From: Luzula sylvatica
Taxonomy: Eukaryota; Streptophyta; Magnoliopsida; Poales; Juncaceae
DNA length: 64,000 bases
NCBI GenBank assembly: GCA_946800325.1
Contig: OX326959.1
Location: 30,046,527-30,110,526 of the forward strand
Direction: 5' to 3'
Within the stretch, counting starts at the first letter, position 1; every line of letters begins with the position of its first letter. The position numbers and the translations under genes were made by a program. This document shows positions 46,086 through 58,791 of the stretch, one piece after another. Below the pieces are notes generated by a model, which saw only the letters and a program-made list of their open reading frames with translations, did no database searches and was not told where the DNA came from.

Positions 46086-46430
46086 CAAGAGGAGGGAGAG
46101 GTCCCAGCCCAAGCGGGGCCGAGCCCAATAGGAGGGAGGGGTCGGGCCCAAGTGGGGCCTGGCCCGGGGAGGGGGGTCGGGCCCAACGGGGCCCGGCCCG
46201 GGGGGTGTCGGGCCCAAGCGGGGTCCGGCCCGGGGAGGAGGGTCGGGCCCAAGCGGGGCCCGGTCCGGGGGTGTCGGGCCCAAGCGGGGTCCGGCCCGGG
46301 GGGGTTCGGGCCCAAGCGGGGCCCGGCCCGGGGGGGTTCGGGCCCAAGCGGGGCCCGGGTTGGGGGGGGTTCGGGCCCAAGCGGGGCCCGGCCCGGGTTG
46401 GGGGGGGGGGGGGGGGGGGTTTAGGGGTCG
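46030..46430. repeat. TG/GA microsatellite and GC-rich minisatellite (inverted relative of 1698-2834)
   Basis: A (TG)n run at 46034-46066 and a short GA run lead into about 9 units of 30-33 bp with the core GTCGGGCCCAAGCGGGGC, CCGGCCCGG and G-runs up to 18 (about 46403-46420). The reverse complement of the unit is the same as in the 1698-2834 array. It is shorter and has shorter G-runs, apart from the last. Confidence 0.93.
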
Positions 46431-46960
46431 GGGGGCCTCGCTAATACATTTTTTTTGTGTCTCCTTGAAACAGCTCCTAATTCCCACCATCCCTAATTTT
46501 GAAGTCCTCGTCATCAAGTCTGTTGAGTTCCTTCTACATGATCGGCTGCTTCAATGCGACAAAATCTCTGGTGGAACGGTTCATTGTGGTGATATTGTGG
46601 GATTGTATAATTCGGAATGAGGATAATAGTTTAAGGGAACTAAGGCATTGAAGAGATTTGTAGAGGCTAGTTTAGAGAAAGGAGTAAATCACATGAACAG
46701 AGGACTAACAAATATTAACATCAGCGTAGAGACTAGAGAAAGAGAAGAGGGGTAAAAAAATAATTTCACAGTCCAATTTGATTTAACAGAAAAAATAACG
46801 GATTCAGAAATATGATATATTTTGTGTTTTGTAAGGATAAATTTGATATTTTAACTCTTAGAAGGACAAATACGATATTTACTGTTTTTGGAAGGATATA
46901 TATGAAATTCCCCCTTTTATGTAAAAGTTTAAAACTAGCTTAGCATGGAAAGATAAGAAG
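46431..46960. other. Possible exon-like remnant then intergenic sequence
   Basis: After CTTGAAACAG a plus-strand frame runs through FEVLVIKSVEFLLHDRL and ISGGTVHCGDIVGLYNSE to a stop at 46620. I do not recognise it. At 46840-46915 is the dispersed AAATTTGATATTT / GGATATATATGAAATT repeat. Confidence 0.35.
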
Positions 46961-47230
46961 TATTAGAGCTTTTTGAAATATGGCTTTCTCGGAAAATTCA
47001 AATATTTCTAATTGTTCAGGAAATTGATACTTATATTGGATAACTAAGTCTTTGAGCTCCTTGAGCATGGGGTCTTCATTTCCTGACAATAGTATTCTTC
47101 TGAATTCATTATAGAAGAAAAACACAATGAACGTACTTTTTGAAATTTCTATCATACGAAAAAAGTGTGGTGCTGCACGTTTCGCATGAAAAATGCAAAA
47201 ACCGCTAGGAATAGGTATCTGTATGAACAA
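46940..47230 (-). pseudogene. Gene-like open stretch, not recognised
   Basis: The minus-strand frame contains EDPMLKELKDLVIQYKYQ and FPEQLEIFEF, with mixed, non-repetitive composition unlike the surrounding AT-rich frames. No start context, splice border or known domain is clear. It is probably an exon remnant, but this is a composition-based judgement. Confidence 0.3.
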
Positions 47231-47790
47231 TGAAAGATATGGTGCTTATACGGTGTTGCATGGTTTGTAGTATTGTTTGACCAGAGATGCAATGTATGAA
47301 TATTGAAGGATAGAAATATCAGAATTCTTTCTCGAACAATTAGAATATTTCTTATCCTGCCGGAAATCAATATCCTTTTGTGAAATGTTTGTGTTTTCTA
47401 TGGAACCAAATAAGAAGCAAAACAAACAACATTACAACTAATCGTTTCTTTAACATTATTAGACATGGTAATGTATAGAGATACACATAATTTATTATGA
47501 CTCAAAATGCAGAGCTTTTTTTTTGTTTTTTTCGACTATAAACATGAGTTTGTATATGAACACTTTTTGCATGAAAAGAATGTAATGATAGTAATTGCAA
47601 GGACAAATAACGTCTCGTTTGAAAAAGAATGAATTGAGAACAGTAGTTGTAATCAGAACGTTTAATCATGCTTATCTGATAGGGGAGTTCTATCATACAT
47701 CTCTTTTGCTTATGATACACATATTTTTAAGGATAATTTGTGTAATTATTAATTAATGAGTATTTAAAGTAATTTTTCAAGTGTATTTAT

Positions 47791-48458
47791 CAATGTTTTA
47801 AATAGCGTGCAGCGGCACGCAGCGTTTCTGACATTTGATTTAGCGGTTAGCGTTAGCGGGCGATATAGCGCCGCTTCACCATCGCAGCGGAATTTGATCA
47901 AAATTATTATTTTTATAATACTAAATATGCATATAAATATAATTTAGCGGCCCAATATTATAAACAAAATTATATCAAATGCTTATTTATATCAACCTCA
48001 CAAACTAACATAAATTAAAAATTCATCTCTAAGAAAAATATATTATTATTATTATTACTTTTATTTTTATTTTATTATCATGTTGTTTGTAATTATAATA
48101 ATGCTAATAATAGTTGTTGTTGATCTTATTCTTCCTATAATAATAATAATAATTATTATTATTATTATTATTTAATAACAATAATTATTATTGTATAATA
48201 ATAATATTAATTATTATTATTTAATACACATAATAATAATAACAATAATTATTATTATTATCATTATTATTTATTATTACTATTATTTAATAACAATTAT
48301 TATTATTGTGTAATGATAATAATGATTATTATTATTTAATAACAATATCAATAATAATAATTATTATTATTCGTACTATTACTATTATTGTTACTATTAT
48401 TATTTTATTATATTTTTATTATTACTATTGTTATTATTAAATTTAACATTATTATGAT

Positions 48459-48510
<52 letters not shown>

Positions 48511-48679
48511 GCACGCTATAGCGCCACTACGGCCGCTATATTTGAATGTTTCATGCTATAGCAGTCCGCTATAGCGTTGCAGCGGAACAAAATGCTACAG
48601 AGCTAAATTCCGAAGCGATGCAGCATTTACCTCCTAAAATCCGCTATAGCGCGCTGAAGCGCCGCTATTTAAAACACTG
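47791..48679. mobile_element. Non-autonomous hAT element, 889 bp, nested
   Basis: The ends are CAATGTTTTAAATAGCG and, reverse-complemented, CAGTGTTTTAAATAGCGG. They are flanked by the 8-bp direct repeat GTATTTAT (47783-47790 and 48680-48687). Subterminal regions (47806-47885 and 48510-48660) are rich in short GCGCTATAGCG palindromes. The centre (47960-48510) is an ATT/AAT trinucleotide tract ending in a long (AAT)n. There is no transposase. It inserted into the MITE at 47682-48820. Confidence 0.92.
47960..48510. repeat. AAT/ATT trinucleotide tract
   Basis: About 550 bp of TTATTA/ATAATA repeats change strand sense several times, with a nearly perfect (AAT)n at about 48462-48509. It lies inside the nested hAT element. 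Confidence 0.92.
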
Positions 48680-48829
48680 GTATTTATTAATAAATGATAT
48701 GCTAAATAGGAAATTTGAATTGTTCATGAAAGAACAAATTTCTATAAAAAATATAATTTATGATACACCCTTCTAAATACCCAGAATACCCTTTTGAAAG
48801 GGTGTATGATAGAACTCCCCTATCTGATA

Positions 48830-49540
48830 ATTGTTAATTCCTTTCATTACATAACTTTATTCATTCAAATACAATTATTTGTTTTTTTAAGTATGTTTTG
48901 TCCAACTTTGTTACAGTAACATTCATGTAGAATGTTTTTGTTTTTTGCATAATCAACGCTCAAGTATTATGGACGAAAAAATTATGAATCTCCAATTGGC
49001 ATGTACGCACTATTCATTCATGTAGAATGTTTTTGTTTTTTGCATAATCAAATCTCCAATTGGCATGTACGCACTATTCATCCATTTTCTCTAGTTGAAT
49101 CAATAAACTTCATTGGGCATGTCTGATTGAGTGATTTTGATATATTTGGTTTGAAATTATGAATCTCTTCTATAATTTTTTGATCTCTTTATGTATAACG
49201 CCATAAAATTCTCAGTAATTTGTGTGTTTTCTCTGTATCTTTCATAGTATTATAATTTTGTACATCGTTTAAACAACCTAAGATGTATAAGAAAATACAT
49301 GAATGTTTATATACACATATATATCTATGAGGACATTGTTTCAAAATACCTCAAATCAAACATGCCATGTATAATAAAGCAATATGAAAAACATGGTCAA
49401 ACATACAATAACTTGAGAAATCATACAAGTCCTAAAGCACAAATAAGAAACGAAAAAAAATCGAACCAATCTCATTTTTTGATAAATTATCTGATATATA
49501 GTTCTGAAAACCGATAAACACTTTCCTTTATTATTTTATT
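48830..49540. other. AT-rich intergenic sequence
   Basis: A 50-bp phrase (TTCATGTAGAATGTTTTTG, TTTTTTGCATAATCAA) occurs at 48922-48956 and 49018-49052, and CCAATTGGCATGTACGCAC also occurs twice. No gene seen. Confidence 0.55.
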
Positions 49541-49652
49541 AAAAGTTCAAAATATGCAGTATTTTGGAACTCGCGAAATAATTAGCGGTTTCGCGAAATA
49601 ATTAGCGGTTCAAAATATGCAGTATTAAAAGTTCAAAATATGCAGTATTTTT
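49541..49652. other. Duplication junction with shuffled short repeats
   Basis: AAAAGTTCAAAATATGCAGT occurs at 49541 and 49627, with a partial third copy at about 49609. TCGCGAAATAATTAGCGGTT occurs twice between them (about 49571 and 49591). The last TATTTTT continues directly into the sequence of copy A from 7263. Confidence 0.85.
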
Positions 49653-51797
49653 CCTAATATTATAAAAAAACCAAATCTAACCAGTATATATTATTTTCAT
49701 ATTTGAATATATATGACATGCTACAATTTAATTATTTTTTATGATGAAAAAAAAAATAAGAATAAAAATATATTTTATATATGCAAGATTTTATTTGTAT
49801 GACTTACTAATAAATAAATGTAAGAAATATTAATCATCAATTCATCATTAATAGGAATATAACGGTCACTTGATAAAATAAAATTAAAATTGCTCTCAAT
49901 TTAGTTATGTTAGTTTTTGCAATACCACCACCCCAAAATTAAGTATGAATGTAATTTGATTTTGTTTATAAATTTTGATTCAAAATAAAATAAAATAGTT
50001 TGATGGACATAAATATACTATGAGCAATACTTCAATATACCAAAAAGTTGAGTTTTATTTTGTGAATTCAATCCGAGCCATACAATCGTGCGAGGGTATT
50101 TTGGGAATAAACATGATATTCAATGAACAAAAGAAAAAGATTGATTACAGTTTTCACTCTTACCTACTTTAATTTGGAAATACAACCAATTATGATGTAT
50201 TGGAATGTTGATGTTAGTCCAATAAGACTAGTAGACAAGATATATTTTCTTATTTTCAAAAAAAAGATATATTTTCTTTTCTAAAATTCAATGTTAAGTC
50301 TAATAAGACATTAAGATAAGGCAATATGATAATTATCGACTTTTCCAACTTATATAAAAATATATTGGCATTCAATGTTGATGCGAACACAAATTTTAAC
50401 CGATTTTAAACCGGACCATATAAAATAAAAACCACATACAATATACTTACATTATTTATAATGTGATTGTTTTAATATTTTCTCATTTTAAAATCAAATG
50501 GGCACATTAGATTAAAATTGAAAAATGAGACATAATTCGGTTGGTTCGTTTTAATTGGTTTTTAAAATGCTAAAACCGAACCAATCCGAATAAATCGAAA
50601 AATATCATTTTAACAATCCAAACCAAATATAATAATAGAAATATTAAAATTATATAAATTTAAAATATAAATGTCTTTATTTTCTGTGAATTAGTATTAA
50701 TATGAAATATAGATGATTTTTTTGTCCAAAAAGAAATAATATAATCCAATGTTAAATTAATTAAGTGAAAATAACGTCTTGTTTAGAGAAATTGTTTAAT
50801 ATTAAAAAATGTCAGGGTTTTCACTATTTTCAGAAAAAATAAGACTTATTTCTATATTATAGGCTTTATAATACAAATATTTTATTAAAAGAATTATAAT
50901 TTAAATCTAACTGAGAAGTGCCAATGATCTCCAATAATTGTTGATAGTATTTATTTATTTTACTTTTGAATATTATTTACAAGTATGATAAATTGATAAT
51001 GTATGGTATGGCACGTTGAAAATTTATATTTATATCTAAGTTTCAATTAACCTGGCAATTCGAGAATCTCGAGATTGAGGCAGAGCCGCAGAAGTAATTG
51101 TTGCAACTTGCAAATGAATCCTCTCCATTTTCAGCCCTCATCTCATAGTATATTTATTTTGTACAAATGGAGAGGAGTTCAAACACCTTTAAATGCCCAC
51201 TTTGAATGTGCAGTTTTTAATTAACATAAAATTACATATCTACCCTCCCTCAGTTAAATACATGGGACATGGGCGACCGGTTAAAGAATTTGTGAAAAAT
51301 TACATGTTGAACTCAATTTTCAAGATTTACAAAGTTAATAATAACCGTAGATTTTAAAGTTTGGACGGATAAAAAATAATTGGTGTATCGAAGCATTTCT
51401 CACTATACTATAGTCTGTAGAAAAATATGGAGGTTCCTGATTCTTGAAAATTCGCTTGATGCACACCAGAAAAAATCAAATTAAACTTTGAAAATAGAAA
51501 GAAGATAATATGGAAATAATCTTATTTTAATATATTTTTTATAATACCCATACATTTGAATTTGGGAAAAAGGATCTTTACTTGGATGTTTCCAATTTAC
51601 GTTGATCTGCAAATTTGGCAACAAAATTAAGAACACATACTTGTAAGAAAATAAATTTGGCAACAAAATTAAGAAACATACTTGTAAGAAAATAAATTTG
51701 GCAAAACTCAAACAATTAAAGATTTAAAAAAAAAACAAATGAATGAAATTAGTCCAGGTTTTCTCGTACCATTTGTCAAGATGAGCATCGATACAAC

Positions 51798-52726
51798 CAA
51801 GCCCGGCTCCATGGGATAGGCCATATAGACTAATGTCTAAGGTCCTTCAAAAATGAAGGTCATTTATTTTAGATAGTTCCTATATTATTAGATATTCATA
51901 TTGACAAAGTAAAAATCTTGCCAAACTAAATATTTACTATTTAAAAATATAAAAACCCACCCAAAAAATTATCATCCTCAATATAAAATCATATAAAATC
52001 ATATTCTGCGAGCAATCTCAAATGGCTAAATGCACTTTTTTTTATGATAAATAGAGAAGACTCGTGTATTTCAAATAGCCAATTGACTCGATAGAATATT
52101 TAAGGCACATTTTTTTATGCCAATAAAAATGGAATTCATAATTCTTAACAATATATGTTTTGTTTTGTATTTAAGACTCAACTAATTAGATCACGAACTC
52201 ATTGACACGACTAAATGTACTCTTTAAAGAAATTATTTCTCTAATAAGAAAATATATTTTTTCTTAAAACTTTATAGCTTCTTTTTTATTAAAACGAACA
52301 TTTATTTATGATTTTTTTGCATGGACAAAAAATAAATCAATCAAGTTTATCTTTCTGATCAGCAAAGTACATCTCAGTTCAGTTTCTATTTTTTCTAATT
52401 TTATAATTTATAGTGACATAAACACCTATTTGTTCTTGCTATTGTAGTCTATTTATTTTTTTATTAATGTTCATAAAACGCTTATAGTTTATACAAAGTG
52501 TGTCAATTTATTGGTATGGTTTTTAAAATAATACCCATATATTTTATTTTTATTTTTTTCACTCCATTATATGGATAGATGGTCAAATACTTTATTTATC
52601 TTTTTTTTTTTATATTCACGAAATCAGCTTAGCATAGATTAAAAAAAAAACCAAAATAGACAATTTATTTTGTTAAAAGTTATCATTTAACTGTCGAGAG
52701 CCTCAAAATACATTGAGCCGTCCTTG
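51798..52726. mobile_element. hAT element, copy B
   Basis: Same element as 9388-10315, with GATACAAC on both sides. It differs by one base in a T-run and a few substitutions. Confidence 0.88.
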
Positions 52727-55363
52727 GATACAACCAGATGTGAATACAGAAAACCGAAAAATTAAAACAGGGAAAACAATTACCTTTGTGAAATCCAACT
52801 ATGAACTAACATACATTGAGCCACCCTTGGATACATTCAAAATTTGGAATTCGCTATCCCATTAATCCCCTCGGCTAAAAACACCAGATACCAGAAAAAG
52901 AATAAATTAAAAATTAATTGGCATTTATAATTTAAAATTTTAATTTTATATTACTTGAGGGAGAATAGCATCCATTAGGATTGAGCAGAGAGCAAGAACA
53001 TCACTACTCGTTACAATATACTTACATTAATCGACAACTAATCATAATGGTATTTTTGATATTTTTAAAGTTTATAAGGATCTAGTACGTTAAATACATT
53101 AGCAGAAAATATGAAGAATTAATACTTACATTGAAATCGATAAATTCAAATTATAGAATACCTTATCATTTTGAAATTCCAATTCACAATTGCAGATATT
53201 CGTACCTGGTTGGTACCGGTACCAAATGAGATGCACCCGACTTTTGTTCCAAGGTCACTGAAATTCAATTTTTTGCCATTACAACCATGAAAAAATCACT
53301 TACATTCATGATCATATTATTGTTTGTAAGTGTGTAAAAGTAATAGTCTCAAAATATAACATGAATTTGCCTCCCTCGATTTATACGCGTTTAATAAAAA
53401 ATCTGAGAAATGTACAATTTTATGCTAAATTAATATTTAGTCAATTTCCAATTTATGTGCTAATTTCAATAATTTTTTTTGTGAGTTCAAACTTCAAATA
53501 AAATAACGATAAAGATATATTCTTAATACACGTACAAGACATATTTATTAATTGGTTAATTTTGTCTTTACTTTTTTGGACTACATTTGTATTTTACTAT
53601 TTTAGAAATGGAAATTATTTTCCATTTAAATATGGGATAATATCAAGTATGTCCTTCTAAAAACTCATAATATCAAATTTGTCTCTTTAAGTTTGTTTAT
53701 ATCAAATATATCCCTTAAAAATTTAATTCCTATCGAAATTAACTTTTACATCAAATTTAATAAAAATATATAAGATGACCATTCTGCCCTTCTTTCACCT
53801 AATTTCTCCTCCAACATTCTTTCTCCTAATTTTTCGTCCGGACTATTTTTAACATAACGTCTTTCCTCGGTTTTTTCTTTGCTCGTCTTTCTCTGTTTCG
53901 TGAATTTGTTGAGCTTTTAGAGCTTGAAGTCCTGAGCAAGTTCTTGAGATTGAGAAGATCTAGTAAAGAATCACTCCACTCATTTTTTTGGTATCTGACC
54001 TTGTCTTCTCCTCATGTTTTTTCCCAAATTTTTGTCATCCTAAAATATCAGTAAGATGCTGAGAAGCTCTAGTTAAGAAAAATATGACCCACTTCTTATT
54101 CATGGATGTGCCATGGATTTTGTCTTTCTTCGGTATTTTTGCATTTTCATTTCTCTATTATTTCTTTCTCAGTGGCGAACTCACTTGTTCTCATTTCTCC
54201 TCTTCTATTTACTTGGTCACTTCACCTCTTCTACTCTCTCTGTCTCTCCCTCTCCCTCTTCTCTTATATTTAACATTGTCATTTTTATTCATCCCCTCAA
54301 AACAATAACATTCTCTCCTCGTCTCTTACCTCTTATCATAGTAATATGTAGTTACTAGTGTACCCACGCAAACACAAAGAGAAAGAGAAACAGAGGAATT
54401 AGAAATGAAGAAGACCACCACACTCAATTTGAAAAGAGAAATTCAACACAAATTGTACAATTTAAAATATTTGTAATTCAAATTAAGTTTGAATTGCATA
54501 TATTTGGAGTACATTGCAAGTAATCCATCAATAGAAAATGGAAACCACACAAGTTGAGCTGCAAATTAATTATTATTAAGCAAGAAAAACTATATATCCG
54601 ATAATACTTCTTTGAGTCACAATATTAAAAGATGATACTTTTAAAAGAAGCAACTAAGCGGAATGGTGCGAGCTGCAACCAATCTCTCGTTTAGTTGATA
54701 ATTATTGAGCAGTAGATTCGCAAAAACAGCTTTGTATATTGTGAGAATCTTGTTTTAAACTCAAGACATGCAATAATTTCGATACCAATCGTAGTCACAT
54801 ACCAAACGGCCTTATACTAAACACCTTATTTTCCTTGGTAAGATGGGAAGAATGGAAGATGCGTGAAGAAGAAAGAGAGAGAAGATGAATGATTGGGGAC
54901 GAAGTTCAGAATGAGAACGGTATTTTGGTAATTTATAATTAAGGATTATTTATTTAATTAATCTTTATAAGTTTTGTTTAATAAAAAGTTACGTATATGG
55001 ATATATTTGATATTTTATGAACTTTAAAGGGATAGATTTGATAAGTTTTGGTTTGAAAGGATAATTTTGAAATATTTTTGAGTATTAGAAGGACAAATTT
55101 GATATTCATTGTTTTGGAGGGTTAAATTTGATATTTTGAAGTTTTGAAGGGATATACATGAAATTGCCTCATTAAATATTTATCCCTATTAAATAAATAA
55201 TATCATATTTATCCTTACTAAACACAATTGATGTCAAATTTATTTTTTATTAAGCCCTACTTAATATCAAATTTCTCCAAACGGTTAAATTAACGTTAAA
55301 CTAAACAAAATTATGAAATTTATATTTATTGACTAAAATACCCTCAAATAATACTCCCAACCG

Positions 55364-56251
55364 TAGAAAAGAAAACCCTAGCCCCCGAGGGCGAGGGCGA
55401 TTTCGGGCGCTGAGGGCGATTTCGGGGTGGAGACAAACCGACGCCGCCGCCTCCACCCCCTTCTCTCTCTCTCTCTCTTCTCAACTGCGGCTCGAAGTCG
55501 GTTCCGCTCTCGAAACCCTAGCCGCCGAGGACGAACGTCGAACGCGGCGGGAGGAAAGGGGCGCCGCGACGGGAGGAAAGGAGGCGACTGGAGGCAAACC
55601 GACGCCGACTGGGTCGCCGACTGGCGACTGGCGCCGACTGGAGGCGACTGGAAAGGAGGCTACTGGAGGCGACTGGAAAGGGGCGCCGACTGGCGACTGG
55701 CACCGACTGGCGACGACCGGCGACGGGAGGAAAGGGGCGCCAACTGGCCACAGCGACTGGCGACGACGGGGCGAAACCCTAGCCGCCATCGGGGCGATTT
55801 TGGAGCTCCTCGAAGAGCAAAAACTCGGGCCGATTTGGGGTGGAGGCAAAAGGGCGACGAAAGGAAAAAGCGGGAAAGGAAAAAGGAAAATCGAAAAATC
55901 GCGAGGCTGGTGCCGAGTCTGGGGCGAGTCTGGGGCGAGTCTAGGGCGAGGCCGAGAGCGACGACCGAGTCTGGGGCGAGTTTGGGGGCGAGTCCGAGAG
56001 CGACGGGCCGCGACAGCAACGGGGACAGCTTCGATGACAATCCGAGCTCGCGTGGCAAACCAAGGGCAGAGGGAGGTTGCGTTCAAAGCATCATCTCTCG
56101 GCATGTATCTTACTTTTGCAATTATAATTTATTTTTGCGAAACTACTTTTTTACATTTATCATGTAAAATCGCACCAATGTATTAAACTTTGCTTTAATA
56201 TATTAAAAGAGGCTTCGCCTCTTTAGTTTTTCAAAAAAAAAAAAAAAAAAA
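55364..56251 (+). mobile_element. GC-rich poly(A) retroposon, copy B
   Basis: Same insert as 12957-13832 with the AATACTCCCAACC duplication at 55351-55363 and 56252-56264. It has one extra GGGGCGAGTCTG-type 12-bp unit and a longer A tail. The extra unit moves which frame reads to the end, which is further evidence against a conserved protein. Confidence 0.8.
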
Positions 56252-57573
56252 AATACTCCCAACCCATTGAAAGATTGATTGCCTAAGTAAGATATACCAT
56301 TTCAAATCTCACCAAAGTAAATATTCTTATGTATGTTTTTGCAGGGGTTTGTAAACTATACCAGAAAAGGTTCATTAAAGAAATTGAAGAAATGTGTACG
56401 ACTAAAATTAGGATTTAGGATTGAGTATGAATACAGCTTTTTTTTTGCTTTCCGTGTGAATACAATTGTGTTTCGGATGAGGGTATTGGTAGGATTAGGG
56501 CATTGGGTGAATTAGGGCATTGGGTGAAAGTGTATTTAAAGTTAAAATGAACTTGTATGGATCAATTAAATTATTAATATTAAAATTAAAATGAATACAC
56601 GAAAATATTGAATTTTAATAAAATTACAAGTTAATACTAAAATAATGAACATGTTTATTCAATTTCAATATTCATTCACTCTTTACATTCATTCATTCTC
56701 ATTTCAATTGTAAATACAAGTTTCATACATACACCTATCCTATCAATACAATCACAATTCAGTGCATGATGTCGTATCCAAATCAAATTAATATTCAATT
56801 CTAATCCTGACCTTAAACACATTAAACTCTAAATCACTAATCCTTAAATACTTTCATATGCATAATCAAATCTTTCCACATCATCTTTTTAGTCATGTTG
56901 TGAATCCCTCTTCTTCTACTCCCAATTGCTTCATTCAAGACCCTCAATTGATAATCAACCAACAATTCAAATTATCCGCATATCTAACATCCTCCATATC
57001 TAACATCCTCGCAAATCTGCTTTTATTTCGGGGACTTTTAGGCCATTATCCATCCAACAATTCAGTGCCAGCTTATTTTAGCTCGAAACACATCCCGATT
57101 TAAGGAACCTATACCAAAAACTAAATTATCAATTTTTTTTAATATACTGAAGAAACATACCAACATATATCTCTCTTGGGAATTGCATCGAGCAGTTTAA
57201 GCTCGACACATCCTATACTTCGCAGGATGAAATTTGTAGACCTATTTTAGCCTCATTCAGCGCAATTCCAAACAACGAATCAGAGAATGGAGAGAGATTC
57301 ACCAAAAGAGTTCCAAAACAGGCAGAGAGAATGAGTCACGTCGCCACCATCAACCGTCTCGAGTCACAAGCTATTGATCAGATTTGTTGGAGGAGAGAGG
57401 TCATTCTCCACCTAAATTGATAATTAGAGATGCTTACTAATCCCCCTTTGTTTAGATCAACGGAATCAGATTTCGACCCAATTAGATCACTTGAGAAGCA
57501 AAAAATGAACATAATTACAAACTTTGACCAAATTACGGAATACAAAACTCGAAAATGAAAACGTGTATCTAAC

Positions 57574-57777
57574 CTTTTCAACCGACCAGTCCCTTATGGC
57601 CTTCCGCTTCTTCATCTGGGCTTCTCCGTCGTCAGTGTCGCAAGAGAGGTAGTAAAAGCTCCGCCAAAGAGAGAGGAAGGGTGACCTGCTCTGCGGGAGA
57701 GTTGGTACAAATCCGCCGGAGAGAAATATGCGACCTGGAAGAATCCATGGTGATAAGAAAAAACAAAAGGAAGTCAT
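57574..57777 (-). pseudogene. Unrecognised exon-like block, copy B
   Basis: Same block as 15155-15358, ending AIRDWSVEK at a GTTAGATAC donor. Here the MITE of copy A is absent, so the sequence upstream is continuous. Confidence 0.35.
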
Positions 57778-57930
57778 GAGAGAGAACGAATAGAAGTAAA
57801 AGAGACGAAAAGTATTTTTAACGGAAGAAAGAAGAAATAAGAAAGCAAACGAAGATGTAACGGAGATGCAATGTGCACGGATCTTGGAACAGATCGAACG
57901 GTAAATAATTTACAAGCAAAAACTGTGTTT

Positions 57931-57932
<2 letters not shown>

Positions 57933-58007
<75 letters not shown>

Positions 58008-58626
58008 ATTTGATTTCCCTTTGAAACAAAATGGTATGAACAGAAAATGTGTTTTAAGGAAAAATTGAATCATTGTTTATTCACTTTGAAAATCTTACGA
58101 TTTGTCTTTATTTGAATTTTAACAAATAGATACATATATTATTATTTGTTTGCTCATTGATCGGAAGACTTTATTGATTGATTAACTTTTAAATTCAATT
58201 TTGCAAATTTGCATATTGCTATGCTAGTATGCATTCTATCCTAAAGAAAACAATGCGCTACTTTTTGTCAACAACGAGATCAATATTTTTGACGGAGTTT
58301 CTAGTATCAAAACTAATTGCACTTATAAATTTTCGACCGACGACTAAACTTAAAAATTCACCAAATTCTCTCCTCCCATTTTGACTGAATTTATATGCAT
58401 TTTGAATTTATATGTACATTTTGAAGTAATTATTATAACAATCATATTAGATATAACAAGTATATTGGAGAATTCAAAATGATTAAATACGATCAAAATT
58501 TTAATGAAATTGTATTCAGTATCATATCATATTGATAGTTTTTATAGTTTCATGAATTTTCATCAAAAAAATTTATCACTTTCTGTGTTTCATTAATTTA
58601 TGATTAATTTAAAAATGTGAGAAAGC

Positions 58627-58688
<62 letters not shown>
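57933..58688. repeat. TA (57933-58006) and GA (58628-58688) microsatellites, copy B
   Basis: About 73 bp of TA and about 61 bp of GA, against about 42 and 48 bp in copy A. The unique sequence between them is almost unchanged. Confidence 0.9.
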
Positions 58689-58694
<6 letters not shown>

Positions 58695-58791
58695 ACCTGC
58701 AGTCCGAAGTAATCAAGAAAGTTTTGGGTGGAGAATACTTATGGAAGAGATTGATTGAGTTGGTAAATATGAATCGTTGGATTAGGAGTAA

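Larger units (their letters stand above)
47682..48820. mobile_element. Mutator-like MITE (about 242 bp) split by a nested hAT element
   Basis: The inverted ends GGGGAGTTCTATCATACA (47682 rightward) and the same sequence reverse-complemented (ending at 48820) are flanked by the 9-bp direct repeat TATCTGATA (47673-47681 and 48821-48829). A 9-bp duplication is the Mutator signature. Removing the nested insertion and its 8-bp duplication leaves an element of about 242 bp. No coding. Confidence 0.9.
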
